NCBI GenBank assembly: GCA_015272215.1
Contig: JACYMD010000015.1
Location: 1-62,093 of the forward strand
DNA length: 62,093 nt
Source of the DNA: Rivularia sp. T60_A2020_040
GTDB taxonomy: Bacteria; Cyanobacteriota; Cyanobacteriia; Cyanobacteriales; Nostocaceae
Reading direction: 5' to 3'
Both the position numbers and the translations under genes were made by a program. Positions within the stretch are counted from its first letter, which is position 1; every line of letters begins with the position of its first letter. Below the pieces are notes generated by a model that saw only the letters and a list, made by a program, of their open reading frames with translations, made no database searches and was not told the DNA's origin. Below, piece after piece: positions 1-8,791 of the stretch.

Positions 1-164
1 AGTTAGGAGTTAGGAGTTAGGAGTTAGGAGTTAGGAGTTAGTGGTTAGGAGTTAGGAGTTAGTGGTTAGGAGTTAGAAGTTAGGAGTTAGGAGTTAGGAG
101 TTAGGAGTTAGAAGTTAGTGGTTAGGAGTTAATTAACTGTCAACTGTCAACTGTCAACTGTCAA
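1..164. repeat. Heptamer STRR block downstream of cpcE
   Basis: Positions 1-135 are almost entirely tandem copies of a 7-bp unit (AGTTAGG) with a few GTGGTT variants, and 138-164 is a second 7-bp array (CTGTCAA). Such STRRs are typical of filamentous cyanobacteria. No gene fits here. cpcF, the usual partner of cpcE, is not visible and would have to lie left of the window or elsewhere. Strand of function, if any, is unknown. Confidence 0.9.
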
Positions 165-992
165 CTATAAAAGCGAATCCATTAATTGCATTAACTTAAT
201 AGCGTTATCATTGAGAGTAAGTGTTTCTTCGCCTTTGAGTTGATGCTCTAATAAACCCTTGAGAGCTATCAGTTTAAAGCTGTTTTCAACGGGAGCGATC
301 GCAATTGTGTCTGCTGCTTTCATATAGCCAATAGCACCCAAGTCACTTAATGCCATGCGACGCAATTTTAAATCGCTGTTTTGCAATACTTGTACCAAAC
401 GCTCTCCATATTCTGGTTCACTTGTTAATTGATACATTGCTCTAGCTGCGGCGCATTGCACCCGGATTACCGGATGTTCGAGAAATGGCTGAATCATATC
501 TATGGCAACAGTAGCACCAATTGCTCCTAAAGCCTCTAATACTGCTTCGTAAGGCTGGACTAAGTGCGGTCTTCCGGGTATTTGTACCGCAGCTGCCACA
601 CCTCCATCTAATAGCTTTAATAATGCAGGAATAGCTATTGGATCACCCAACATTTCTAAAGATTGGGCTGCGGCTTCCCTTACGTAAAAGTCAGAGCATT
701 CTAAGCATTTAATTAAACCCGGCACGGCTCGGTTATCACTTAATTTACCCAATGCTCTGGCAGCATTACGTCGTAATGGATAGCCACCTAACTCGGTTCT
801 ATCGGCTTCATCATCTAAAGCTGCAATTAAGGTATCAACAACTTCCGGATTATTGACACGAAACTTACCCAACCACCAAGCAGCATAATAGCGGAGACTT
901 AAATCTGAAGATTGTAAATTGACAATCGCTTGTTGTGGGGTTAACGGTGGTGCGTTATCTGTTGAATATTCTTCCGCACTCGGTTCAATCAT
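165..992 (-). CDS. cpcE: Phycocyanin alpha-subunit phycocyanobilin lyase, CpcE subunit
   Basis: CpcE works with CpcF to attach phycocyanobilin to Cys84 of the phycocyanin alpha subunit (known for the family). The 275-residue product is built of HEAT/PBS-lyase-like helical repeats from about residue 20 to the end (e.g. LRYYAAWWLGKF, RRNAARALGKL, VREAAAQSLEMLG), the family's usual size and architecture. The ATG at 992 lies 15 bp after the cpcD stop, so it is the last gene of the cpcBACDE operon seen here. Immediately downstream are heptamer repeats rather than cpcF. A PecE-type function is possible from the fold alone, but the neighbourhood (cpcBACD) favours CpcE. Confidence 0.9.
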   Translation of the reverse strand: MIEPSAEEYSTDNAPPLTPQQAIVNLQSSDLSLRYYAAWWLGKFRVNNPEVVDTLIAALDDEADRTELGGYPLRRNAARALGKLSDNRAVPGLIKCLECSDFYVREAAAQSLEMLGDPIAIPALLKLLDGGVAAAVQIPGRPHLVQPYEAVLEALGAIGATVAIDMIQPFLEHPVIRVQCAAARAMYQLTSEPEYGERLVQVLQNSDLKLRRMALSDLGAIGYMKAADTIAIAPVENSFKLIALKGLLEHQLKGEETLTLNDNAIKLMQLMDSLL

Positions 993-1007
993 CCATCACC
1001 CTTTTTA

Positions 1008-1301
1008 CTATTTCTTCTCGGATTTTGATTTTTTCGGTTCGGATTCGCTATCAGGTTTGAGCGCAGATTCAGCAGTAACTTGCTCAATATTAATTATCTT
1101 ACCGCCCATGCGTGTTACTCGCTGCATTTCTTCGTTCATTCTATTGTACGGTACTGTCATAAATACACTACCGCTGCGACGAATTTGATAATTATTTTTA
1201 TCTGTTTGTTCGTTCTGACGCAAACCTACAACTTCATAACGAAACATCCGGCTACTAGCGCTAGAAATTCCATTTGTACCAACTGTTGTTTGTCCGTACA
1301 T
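1008..1301 (-). CDS. cpcD: Phycobilisome rod-capping linker CpcD
   Basis: Small linker that ends the distal phycocyanin disc of the phycobilisome rod. Residues 18-80 form the CpcD domain (MFRYEVVGLRQ, then IRRSGSVFMTVPYNRM, then TRMGGKIINIE). A strong ribosome site (AGGAGGG) precedes the ATG at 1301. The protein has 97 residues against about 80 for CpcD known from Nostoc: an extra, highly charged tail of about 17 residues (PDSESEPKKSKSEKK) follows the domain. The gap to cpcC is unusually long (173 bp) and holds repeat sequence. Confidence 0.93.
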   Translation of the reverse strand: MYGQTTVGTNGISSASSRMFRYEVVGLRQNEQTDKNNYQIRRSGSVFMTVPYNRMNEEMQRVTRMGGKIINIEQVTAESALKPDSESEPKKSKSEKK

Positions 1302-1321
1302 TTAATTATCCCTCCTTTGTG

Positions 1322-1420
1322 ATTTTGGATTTGAGATTTTGGATTTTAGATTGAGAGAATTCAGAATGAGAAGTTATCAGTTGTAGTTGTAGAGACGGGG
1401 CGTATTGCTACGTCTACAGG
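1322..1420. repeat. STRR and palindrome inserted between cpcC and cpcD
   Basis: Heptamer-type repeats (GATTTTGGATTT variants, about 1322-1352) followed by an imperfect GTAGAGACG/CGTCTACA palindrome (1388-1418) lie inside the cpc operon, between the cpcC stop and the ribosome site of cpcD. Both repeat families recur elsewhere in the window. Confidence 0.75.
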
Positions 1421-1474
1421 AATTAGGAGTTATTTCCCCCCATCCCCTTGTCTCCCCATCCCCTTGTCTCCCCT

Positions 1475-2335
1475 TTAAGCTTGGGTGATGCTGACGATTT
1501 TTCCACCTTTACGGAGAATTTCTTGCATCTTATTTGATAAACGTTCGTAAGGTACGACAATCGCGTAGCTACTGCGTCTCACTTTGGGATACCCTGGAGA
1601 AAGCTGACCAGTTACTTCGATGCGATATGAACGGTCTCCTACTCCAACTGCGTTACCTACATTCTTTCTCGGAGATACATCGTTACTTGCACGGTAACTC
1701 CAGTTACTATTACTACCTGATGGTCCAACAATTGAAGATGCACTGTTGGTTCCTAATTCCCTGGCTAAACGAGACTTGTTTCCTTCTACCTGAGCGCGAT
1801 CGCTATTGGCATAACCCCGGTATAAACGGAACATCCGATTAAATCCTACGGTTTTTTGTCCCGATTGAGTCGCAAATCCCCGATAATAAGGTACTATGTT
1901 ATCACCAAAATTTTCGGTGTACTCCACTGAATCAATGTAGGAGTCTATCTCAATGTCGTACCCTTGGTTATGATACAAATCGTTGTGGTAGCTAACTTCC
2001 GACTCGTCGTAAGGAGCGCGACCCAATAAGTGCTTGTAATTTAATTCAATAAATCGAGTTTGGAAATTGTTATAGAAAAACTTCTTCTTATACAATTCCG
2101 ATTTTGCAACTGCACGCACAAACTCGCGCACGCTCATGTTACCGTCACGCAAAAGTGACTCTGCACTTGTGAGTTTTTCCGCAGCCATTAAATAATCATT
2201 ACCTAAAAGCTGTTTGTACGTAGCACGAATTACGCCTTCTATATCTTCCTTGGTGGCGTTGAGGCGTAATTCCACTCGCGGTGACTCATCAAAGGCTTCT
2301 GTTCCCAATCTGGATGCTGCTGATGTAATCGCCAT
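1475..2335 (-). CDS. cpcC: Phycobilisome phycocyanin rod linker CpcC
   Basis: Rod linker that stacks phycocyanin hexamers. The 286-residue protein has the expected two parts: an N-terminal phycobilisome linker domain (about residues 20-180; motifs [50 protein letters not shown]) and a C-terminal CpcD-like domain (about 233-285; [33 protein letters not shown]). The ATG at 2335 follows an AAGGGGA ribosome site. Located downstream of cpcA behind a stable hairpin, which probably lowers its expression relative to the subunits. The serine/asparagine-rich stretch at 195-215 is the linker between domains. Confidence 0.93.
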   Translation of the reverse strand: MAITSAASRLGTEAFDESPRVELRLNATKEDIEGVIRATYKQLLGNDYLMAAEKLTSAESLLRDGNMSVREFVRAVAKSELYKKKFFYNNFQTRFIELNYKHLLGRAPYDESEVSYHNDLYHNQGYDIEIDSYIDSVEYTENFGDNIVPYYRGFATQSGQKTVGFNRMFRLYRGYANSDRAQVEGNKSRLARELGTNSASSIVGPSGSNSNWSYRASNDVSPRKNVGNAVGVGDRSYRIEVTGQLSPGYPKVRRSSYAIVVPYERLSNKMQEILRKGGKIVSITQA

Positions 2336-2412
2336 TGCTATTATCCCCTTTTATTTTCACACAAATGGTGAATCGATTTTTGATATTTTTTTATCTATCT
2401 TTTAAAAACAAT

Positions 2413-2476
2413 GCCCGGAGACCGATACAACCGCTAGGTGATAAACCCCATCCAGCACTTGCATCCCTCTCCGGGC
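2413..2476 (-). terminator. Intra-operon attenuator hairpin between cpcA and cpcC
   Basis: Perfect 8-bp inverted repeat: GCCCGGAG at 2413-2420 and CTCCGGGC at 2469-2476, 12 bp after the cpcA stop. On the transcribed strand it is followed by ATTGTTTTTAAAAG, a weak T-run. Likely acts as a partial terminator or RNA-stability element giving more CpcBA than linker; this is inference from position and structure. Confidence 0.7.
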
Positions 2477-2488
2477 TGACCGCAATAT

Positions 2489-2977
2489 TTAGCTTAAAGC
2501 GTTGATTGCGTAATCCATGTAAGTGTTAGCTTCGTTAGCAGCTTGACCGCTTAAACCGTGATTGCTTTTGATGTACTTCAAAGCTTCTATATACCAGCTA
2601 GGAGACAAGTCAAAAGAACGGTTGATTTCATCCAAACCTGCAATTAAGTACTCGTCCATAGGACCTGTACCACCAGCAACCAAACAGTAAGTTACCATTC
2701 TTAAATAGTGACCTACGTCGCGAGCGCACTTGGATTTACCGCGAGAATCAGCAGCAAACTGAGGTCCCTGCATTTGAGTGGTGTAAGGAAACTTCTGATA
2801 AACAGCTTGAGCAGCACCATCAATCAATTGCTGAGCTTTGTTGGTCAAAGCACGAGCAGCTTCCATGCTCGCAGCAGCGCGATCAAAACGACCGTTAACT
2901 GCTTGCAATTCGGTGTTGCTTAAGAAACGACCTTGGGTATCGGCAGATGCAATTGCTTCGGTAATTGGTGTCTTCAT
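2489..2977 (-). CDS. cpcA: C-phycocyanin alpha subunit
   Basis: Light-harvesting biliprotein of the phycobilisome rod, pairing with CpcB. 162 residues, the normal length. The bilin-binding Cys84 is in the motif [17 protein letters not shown], and the family-typical [17 protein letters not shown] and [14 protein letters not shown] follow. The ATG at 2977 follows an AAAAGGAGA ribosome site; the N-terminus is MKTPIT, one residue shorter than the common MVKTPIT. Phycoerythrocyanin alpha was considered, but the sequence and the cpc neighbours fit phycocyanin. Confidence 0.95.
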   Translation of the reverse strand: MKTPITEAIASADTQGRFLSNTELQAVNGRFDRAAASMEAARALTNKAQQLIDGAAQAVYQKFPYTTQMQGPQFAADSRGKSKCARDVGHYLRMVTYCLVAGGTGPMDEYLIAGLDEINRSFDLSPSWYIEALKYIKSNHGLSGQAANEANTYMDYAINALS

Positions 2978-3077
2978 GTCTTACAATCTCCTTTTATATC
3001 TTGTTCTTTTTTTTGCCTGGATACCGATTTTGATTTCCGGCTCCGGGTTTCTGTATTTTTGCTCTTACAGTCTTTTA

Positions 3078-3596
3078 CTACGCAACCGCAGCAGCAGCAC
3101 GGTCAAAGTAACCACCCAATTCAGACATTAACTGGCTGCAATCACCACTGGTGATTCCATTGGGATCGTTAGCCATTTTGATCGCAGTATCTTTCATTTT
3201 TTGAACACCAACTGCTACGGAAGAACCGGGTGTACCCAAAGCTTGGTAAGTTTCGCGCAAACCATTCAAGCAACGGTCATCTAGTACGCTCGCGTCACCT
3301 GCAATCATGGAATAAGTTACATAGCGCAAGATGATTTCCATGTCGCGTAAGCAAGCAGCCATACGACGGTTGGTATAAGCGTTTCCACCAGGAGCAATTA
3401 ACTGGGGCTGTTCTTCAAATAATGCACGAGCCGCATCGGTAACGATTTGAGAAGCATTGCTGGTAATGCGATTAACAGTATCTAGGCGCTTGTTGCCTTC
3501 TTTCACCATGTTGCTCAGAGCATCTAATTGCTCGTTGCTCAAGAATTCGCCTCTAGAGTCGGCTTGAGAAACTACCTTTGCGAATGCATCTAACAT
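3078..3596 (-). CDS. cpcB: C-phycocyanin beta subunit
   Basis: First gene of the cpc operon. 172 residues with both bilin-attachment cysteines visible: Cys82 in [16 protein letters not shown] and Cys153 in [10 protein letters not shown], plus Asn72 (GGNAYTN), the residue methylated in beta phycobiliproteins. The ATG at 3596 is preceded by an AGGAGA ribosome site. The N-terminus [13 protein letters not shown] is the usual one minus a Thr at position 2. Expected to assemble with CpcA into trimers and hexamers in thylakoid-attached rods. Confidence 0.96.
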   Translation of the reverse strand: MLDAFAKVVSQADSRGEFLSNEQLDALSNMVKEGNKRLDTVNRITSNASQIVTDAARALFEEQPQLIAPGGNAYTNRRMAACLRDMEIILRYVTYSMIAGDASVLDDRCLNGLRETYQALGTPGSSVAVGVQKMKDTAIKMANDPNGITSGDCSQLMSELGGYFDRAAAAVA

Positions 3597-4794
3597 CGAC
3601 TTTTTCTCCTGATTGCTTAGTTTTTATGTATGCCTTGATTAAAAATGGCAGTGTTTTATCAATGGATGGGATATAACAGATGTTGTTTTAACTGCCTTTT
3701 TGTTTTTCTCAATTTCTTTCTTCGACAATACCGAATTAGAAATATGAGAATCTTGGCTTATTTTATGAGAAATCGACAACCTTGACAAACTGATTGTCTC
3801 TTTTAAGTTTTGCCTGTTATTTAACCCCTCCAAATTATGTTTATACACTGCTATCAAGGCATAATGTATTACAAAATATTAATAAATACGATACTGCAAT
3901 AAGAAAAACCTCAAGTCCTTCACATATAAGAACTTTGCCTGAATAAAGATGCTTTTTTCTCGTTACAAAAGTTCATATATTTAATTAAAATCGCTGATCT
4001 ATTTATTTTTCAAGTTTTCTTAACTATCCCAAAACTCTATGTATCGCAAGTAATTGAGTACCATGATACAATTCGAGCCAATAGCGACCGACTTAATAGT
4101 TGTTAACAAAAACGACTATTAACTAAATGTAAAGATTTGAAAATTATTTGGCGATCGCTAAATCAAAAAAAGCTGAAAAGCCTTGGAATTCAAAGCGATT
4201 AGTGAAAAGTTCCCAGGGAACAGTTACTCACACCAATCTGTAAATCGAGTAACCGAGAGTGAAAGTAGGAGCGGTTATAGTTCCTTTGAGCAGATGTCCA
4301 ACGAAGTGCTAACCTCTAACCAGATAGCTACGAAGGGCAAAAAGTTAGAAGGAAATGCCTGAATCCGCGTCTATTTATAGCGCGGAGTGGCTCAAAGAAC
4401 AAAAGAATATTAATTGTCTGCATTAACTTGTTGCGTTGAGGTTTTGAGTCTTCTACTGCTGAGTGAATACTATGCAAAAATAATACCTTAATAATTTATT
4501 TTTGCGTAATTATCTCATTTAAAACGGGAAAAGAAAGATATTTTGCTGACAAACAAGTATTAAAAGCAACTTGTATCTGGGAATAGTGAATCAAAACAAA
4601 TGGTTAACGTTTGATTATACAAATATTCCCTGAGAATCTTGCGATCGCCGGAATTATTGCTTGAGTTTTCAGTCAATATAGTGTTTCAATATTTATTAAT
4701 TTATTAATTTATTTATTTATGTAAAGATGAATTTCCAAATTTATAAATAGGATTGATATTTTCTATTTAAAATCGGATTTATGAAGAAACTCGC
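3597..4794. other. Long upstream region of the cpc operon, no convincing gene
   Basis: 1.2 kb between cpcB and the rluD-like gene. It is AT-rich except for a structured block at about 4160-4402 listed separately. A 72-codon frame just upstream of cpcB (minus) has no recognisable features and probably lies in the leader. HIP1 octamers occur at about 4151 and 4642. The cpc promoter must lie here, but I could not assign a unique -35/-10 pair. Short ATTTATT repeats occupy about 4690-4720. Confidence 0.7.
4160..4402 (-). ncRNA. Candidate structured RNA upstream of cpcB (unidentified)
   Basis: Several inverted repeats cluster in otherwise AT-rich DNA: 4280-4291 with 4390-4400 (GCTCAAAGAAC pairing with GTTCCTTTGAGC, one bulge), 4364-4369 with 4381-4386 (TCCGCG/CGCGGA), 4315-4320 with 4344-4349 (TCTAAC/GTTAGA), 4223-4229 with 4247-4253 (GTTACTC/GAGTAAC), and the palindrome GTTCCCAGGGAAC at 4209-4221. 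On the minus strand the block ends with a 6-bp hairpin (4169-4184) running into seven T residues, resembling an intrinsic terminator; this is why the minus strand is preferred. I do not recognise it as 6S, tmRNA, RNase P or a named riboswitch. It could be a free RNA or part of the cpc leader. Confidence 0.35.
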
Positions 4795-5724
4795 TTAACG
4801 TCGTCGTAAAACTTGTAATAAAGTTAAAAATACTTGAGGAAGAGGTGCAACAACTTCGACTAAATTGTTAGAAATAGGATGTTGTAACTGAAGTTTCCAA
4901 GCGTGTAAAGCTTGTCCGGGTAAGTTCACTCCTACCGAACGACCGGAACTATAAACAGAATCTCCGACAATGGGATGACCGATTTGAGCGCTGTGGACGC
5001 GAATTTGATGGGTACGTCCAGTTTCTAACTGAAAGTGCATTAATGTATAATTTCCTAAACGTTCTTTGATTTGCCAATGGGTAACAGCTTCTCGTCCACC
5101 TTTTTCTACGGGGACAACCGCCATTTTTTTGCGTTCTTTGGGATGACGACCTATAGGTAAATTAATGGTACCGGATTCTTGTTGGGTAACACCATAGACT
5201 ACACCAAGATATTCTCGTCGTGCAGTTTTGGCTTTAAGTTGGGCTTGTAAATTGTGATGTGCAACTTCTGTTTTGGCGATCGCGATCGCGCCTGTGGTAT
5301 CTTTATCAAGTCTGTGGACAATTCCGGGACGTTGAACGCCGCCAATTCCTGGTAAATTGGGACAATGGGCTAAAAGTGCATTCACTAAAGTTCCATCGGG
5401 ATGACCTGGTGCGGGATGAACTACTAAACCTGCTGGTTTATTTAAAATTAGTATGTGATCGTCTTCGTAAAGAATATCTAAAGGTATATTTTCCGAACGT
5501 AATTCTAAAGGTTCGGGTTGGGGTATCGTTAAAATAATCAAATCCCCTGCTTTGATGGCGACTTTTTTCGAGTGACACACTTCACCATTCAGCTCAACGT
5601 TACCTTGTTCGATCAACTGTTGAATTCGCGAGCGCGATAAATCGGTTTTCTTTTGAGAAAGATAACTATCTAAACGGGAAGCGTTTTGTTCTACTTTTAA
5701 AGATATTGATTGATTTGCTCTCAT
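4795..5724 (-). CDS. RluA/RluD-family 23S rRNA pseudouridine synthase
   Basis: Converts specific uridines of RNA, usually 23S rRNA, to pseudouridine. An S4 RNA-binding domain spans about residues 10-70 (RLDSYLSQKKTDLSRSRIQQLIEQG), followed by the catalytic domain with the family signature GIVHRLDKDTTG, whose Asp (about residue 140) is the catalytic nucleophile, then GRTHQIRVH and GDSVY. About 309 residues from the ATG at 5724, matching RluD length. An upstream in-frame TTG at 5760 would add 12 residues but has no better ribosome site. Stands alone. RluD is the likeliest member, but substrate cannot be fixed from motifs. Confidence 0.9.
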   Translation of the reverse strand: MRANQSISLKVEQNASRLDSYLSQKKTDLSRSRIQQLIEQGNVELNGEVCHSKKVAIKAGDLIILTIPQPEPLELRSENIPLDILYEDDHILILNKPAGLVVHPAPGHPDGTLVNALLAHCPNLPGIGGVQRPGIVHRLDKDTTGAIAIAKTEVAHHNLQAQLKAKTARREYLGVVYGVTQQESGTINLPIGRHPKERKKMAVVPVEKGGREAVTHWQIKERLGNYTLMHFQLETGRTHQIRVHSAQIGHPIVGDSVYSSGRSVGVNLPGQALHAWKLQLQHPISNNLVEVVAPLPQVFLTLLQVLRRR

Positions 5725-5760
5725 TTGTGCAACTTCTCGAAATTGCTTCTTTCGGTACAA

Positions 5761-6286
5761 AAGGTAATTGACAAGTCGTTTTTTTAGTGTCTAGTTAAAC
5801 TCAATACAATAATCTATCATTATATTTTATTTAGCGCTAACAGATGATTAGTTTTTAGCAAAGATGGTTTATCGAAGGCAATATTTTGACAAGGAGATTC
5901 ATCGCATTTTGACCTAAATACTTAAAATTGTCAAAATATTAAAGTCTTAAATCCTATAAGTTAACTCCGACTGTTGAATTGATCAAAGCGTTGGAAGATA
6001 TGTAATAATTACAACTTTAATGTTAGTATAAAAAACATGATTAGTTTTAAGTGCATTGCTTGACTATTTTTAAAATAATTTTGCAATGGTCAAGTTTCCC
6101 TAAATGATTCGGCTCAAAGTTCCTTATTTTTGTTCTAGTATTTAAATGAGTGACGTTATAAGGAAGGCTTAACGGAGTGTTAATAACTATCTAAAGAGTA
6201 AAATTGACTATTTATTAGACATTTTTGGCTTTTCTTTATTTAGTGAAAGCATTTTGAGTAGTAAATTGAAACCGAATTAATTAGAT
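5761..6286. other. Intergenic region without a visible gene
   Basis: 526 bp of AT-rich DNA between two divergent genes (rluD-like to the left, response regulator to the right). No supported reading frame or strong inverted repeat. It should hold both promoters; I could not place them. A weak TTAA pair 11 bp apart (6169-6187) is too degenerate to call a Pho box. Confidence 0.6.
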
Positions 6287-7063
6287 ATGCAAAATAATCA
6301 ATTTTCTTTACAAAAATATTTGTCGTTGGATTTAGAACAAACGGAAGATTATCAAAATCCAGAAGTAGATTTATTTGAAAATTTGAAAGATCACGATGAT
6401 GCTTTTAGTGAAAGTTATACAGAACTCAGCAGTAAAAATGAAAATTTAGATAATTCAAATTTAAACGCATCTCAACCTGATGTTAATCAAAATAATGACA
6501 ATTTACATGATAGCGGAAATAGCTTTCTAAATACCAGGATTAATCAGGCTGATGATGCGATTAAAGAGGATTATTCCACTGTAGAAGAAAATGAAATCCA
6601 CTATCTTAATTTCATTAGAAAATCTCAAATAGCAGTTTATCAACAAAATACTTTAAAAAATCATCGTTACAGCGATTATCAGCAAGAAGAGAATCTCAAG
6701 ACTTATACCGTTGTTTGTATTGATGATAGTAGAGCGGTAGTCAACGCGATTAAAATGTATTTAGATGATAAAATATTTTCTGTAATTGGCATCAATGATC
6801 CACTAAAAGCTCTAATGCAAATTGTCCGCTTAAAGCCGGATATAATTTTATTAGATATTAGTATGCCGACATTAGATGGATATGAATTATGTTCTCTATT
6901 AAGAAAACATTCTTCCTTAAAAGAAACCCCGGTAATTATGATTACGGGAAGAAAAGGAATCATCAATAGAGTTAAAGCCAAAATGGTAAAAGCATCAGAT
7001 TATTTAACAAAACCCTTTCAGAAAAAAGATTTGCTCAAAGTAATATTTAAATATATTGTTTGA
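6287..7063 (+). CDS. Response regulator with C-terminal receiver domain
   Basis: Two-component signalling protein. Residues 1-135 are low-complexity, Asn/Asp/Glu-rich and look disordered. Residues 140-258 form a CheY-like receiver: acidic pocket Asp146-Asp147 (VVCIDDSRA), phospho-acceptor Asp190 (IILLDISMPTLDGYE), Thr220 and Lys242 (TKPFQ). No DNA-binding output domain follows. Cyanobacterial receivers of this kind often act in PatA/PilG-like chemotaxis or pilus pathways, but the N-terminal PATAN domain of PatA is not evident here and no kinase or CheW gene is adjacent. Function is unassigned beyond phosphorelay. Confidence 0.88.
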   Translation: MQNNQFSLQKYLSLDLEQTEDYQNPEVDLFENLKDHDDAFSESYTELSSKNENLDNSNLNASQPDVNQNNDNLHDSGNSFLNTRINQADDAIKEDYSTVEENEIHYLNFIRKSQIAVYQQNTLKNHRYSDYQQEENLKTYTVVCIDDSRAVVNAIKMYLDDKIFSVIGINDPLKALMQIVRLKPDIILLDISMPTLDGYELCSLLRKHSSLKETPVIMITGRKGIINRVKAKMVKASDYLTKPFQKKDLLKVIFKYIV

Positions 7064-7189
7064 TAATTATCCTATTTTATCAAAGGGAATAGTGGGAGAA
7101 AGGTAAAAATAAGTAGATTTACGGAAGTGCAGTGAAGGGATTGTTAAGTGTATAACAGTACTGAACTGATGATATGATCAAACAGCTTG

Positions 7190-7834
7190 ATGAAAAGCAT
7201 TTATTTAAACTTGTCCGTAAAAGCTTCAGCTACAGCGATTAGTTACAGATTTGTATCTACGATTTCTCTAACATTGCTATGCTTCTCCTCACCCTTACTC
7301 GTTATTAACACAGCTTCAGCACAAACACCGGATAATACTAACCTAGAACAAACAGCAGTTATGAGCATCAACTATGCAGTATCTACCTTAATGGAGGTAT
7401 TGCGAAGTGAAAATGTAGAAGCTAGAATCAATGCGGCTCGTGCATTAGGTGGAATGGGTACTCAAGCTAAAATAGCCGAACCCGCTTTAACAGTAGCATT
7501 ATATGACAAAGAACCGCGAGTGCGTTATAGTGCTGCAAGCGCGATCGCAAATTTGGGTGGAGATACCAAAGATGCTTTTCCAGTGTTAGTCAAAGCTTTA
7601 GAAGATGAATCGAAATGGATTCGTCACGATGCTGCCTATGCTTTGAGCAATATTGCATTGAATTTCCAAGGGAAAGTTCGTGATTTATCAGCAGAAGAAT
7701 TAAATCAAGCAGTTACTGACTTTGAAAATAGCTTAAAGGTAATGGAAGATTCCCAATTAGAGATTCCCCCACAAGCGATTAAATCTATTAACGATTCCCT
7801 GGATAGTTTGAAGAGAGAAAAACAGCGACAGTAA
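7190..7834 (+). CDS. Secreted HEAT-repeat protein
   Basis: About 214 residues from the ATG at 7190 (a TTG codon lies just before it). An N-terminal hydrophobic signal peptide is clear (SLTLLCFSSPLLVINTASA, likely cut before QTPDN), so the product is probably periplasmic or lumenal. Residues 60-150 hold three HEAT repeats (EARINAARALGGMG, PRVRYSAASAIANLG, KWIRHDAAYALSNIA), similar to those of PBS-lyase-like proteins but without link to bilin attachment. The C-terminus is charged and probably helical. HEAT repeats usually mediate protein contacts; partner unknown. A hairpin follows 9 bp after the stop. Confidence 0.82.
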   Translation: MKSIYLNLSVKASATAISYRFVSTISLTLLCFSSPLLVINTASAQTPDNTNLEQTAVMSINYAVSTLMEVLRSENVEARINAARALGGMGTQAKIAEPALTVALYDKEPRVRYSAASAIANLGGDTKDAFPVLVKALEDESKWIRHDAAYALSNIALNFQGKVRDLSAEELNQAVTDFENSLKVMEDSQLEIPPQAIKSINDSLDSLKREKQRQ

Positions 7835-7843
7835 TTTAGATTC

Positions 7844-7876
7844 AGAAGTCGGCTTTTTTAGAGAAATCCGACTTCT
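7844..7876 (+). terminator. Hairpin terminator after the HEAT protein gene
   Basis: AGAAGTCGG at 7844-7852 pairs with CCGACTTCT at 7868-7876, with a T-run inside the loop. It is a short member of the AAGTCGGG...CCCGACTT palindrome family found many times in the window. Confidence 0.7.
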
Positions 7877-8140
7877 ATGACTAAAGTAATGAATTTGAAA
7901 TATTCAACATCAGATTTGTACCACAAACATTTTTTTGTTTAAAATGTTAATTAAGTGGGTCAAAGTTGTTCAAAAAAAAATCCCCAACCCGATATCTTGC
8001 AATAATTTCAAAAAAACAGCTTTCATACTTCAATTTATTTCGTTAGCGAGAAAATTAGCTCTCGCAGAGAATGCAAGACATTAACAAAGACTTTTCCAAT
8101 ATTCCAACATTCCCACAAATTATCAACAGAAGGTGTAGAA

Positions 8141-8545
8141 ATGAATAGAACATTAAATAGAACATTCAAAAGTGTATTCTTACCCAGCTTATTAGCTACA
8201 GGTATATTCGGTGCTACTTTCGTACCAGCGAAACCTGCTGCTGCCGATGATAAATTACTCGAAGACGTAGGAATTGGTGCTGCTGCTGGTGCTATTACCG
8301 GAATTATTACCAACAACGATTCCATTTTCACCAACGCTGCTAATGGTGCTGCTGCTGGTGCTGCCGTGAATGCTGCAAATAGCGGTAGAAGAAACAAAAA
8401 AGATCGTAACCTTGTTCAAGATGTCGGAGTTGGTGCCGCCGGTGGTACTGTAGCAGGAGAAATTACCAACCGTAGAGGTACCCTGAGTAATACAATTAAC
8501 GGTGCTGCTGCGGGTGCCGCTATCAACATTTTAAGGAAGAAGTAG
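8141..8545 (+). CDS. Small exported glycine-zipper protein
   Basis: 134 residues. A signal peptide is visible (residues 1-35, ending AAA before DDK). The mature part consists of two repeats of a glycine/alanine-zipper unit (EDVGIGAAAGAITGIITN... then NAANGAAAGAAVN, and QDVGVGAAGGTVAGEITN... then NTINGAAAGAAIN), a pattern typical of membrane-inserting or oligomerising Gly-zipper proteins. An internal duplication is obvious at both protein and DNA level. The ATG follows GAAGG. No specific function can be assigned; it may be an envelope protein. Confidence 0.78.
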   Translation: MNRTLNRTFKSVFLPSLLATGIFGATFVPAKPAAADDKLLEDVGIGAAAGAITGIITNNDSIFTNAANGAAAGAAVNAANSGRRNKKDRNLVQDVGVGAAGGTVAGEITNRRGTLSNTINGAAAGAAINILRKK

Positions 8546-8550
8546 GAATA

Positions 8551-8652
8551 GTTAGGAGTTAGGAATTAGGAGTTAGGAGTTAAAAAATATAAAATCAAGC
8601 ATAGTGGGAGCATCTTGCTCCCTATTCCCTATTCCCTATTCCCTATTCCCGA
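8551..8652. repeat. STRR arrays and GGGAGC palindrome
   Basis: GTTAGGA-type heptamers (8551-8582), a perfect palindrome GGGAGCATCTTGCTCCC (8606-8622), then tandem CTATTCC heptamers (about 8622-8652). A second copy of the palindrome type is at 43207-43223. Lies between two plus-strand genes. Confidence 0.85.
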
Positions 8653-8791
8653 TTACTAAATTCTTAATTGTTAGCTTTAAATGCAGCTTACCTTGAAGTA
8701 AAACTTTACTTAACCTAACCAATAGCACAAATCAGGTATTCTACTTAATACGACGAACTATTTGTTACATTAAGCGCTTACCTGAGTAGAA

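Noticed and set aside
1-164. Possible CRISPR array in the tandem repeats at the left edge
   Set aside because: Units are 7 bp with no spacers; these are STRRs.
165-3596. Operon as phycoerythrocyanin (pec) rather than phycocyanin
   Set aside because: Subunit motifs, gene order BACDE and presence of cpcD fit cpc; no second alpha/beta pair seen.
3639-3857. 72-codon minus-strand frame just upstream of cpcB
   Set aside because: No recognisable features, ordinary AT-rich composition, and it sits where the cpc leader should be.
4209-4400. Structured block as glutamine, cobalamin or c-di-GMP riboswitch, tmRNA, or RNase P RNA
   Set aside because: None of the conserved core sequences I know for these classes is present in order.
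8709-8716. Single Pho-box octamer CTTAACCT upstream of the ExbB-like gene
   Set aside because: Only one octamer; no second repeat in the 11-bp register.
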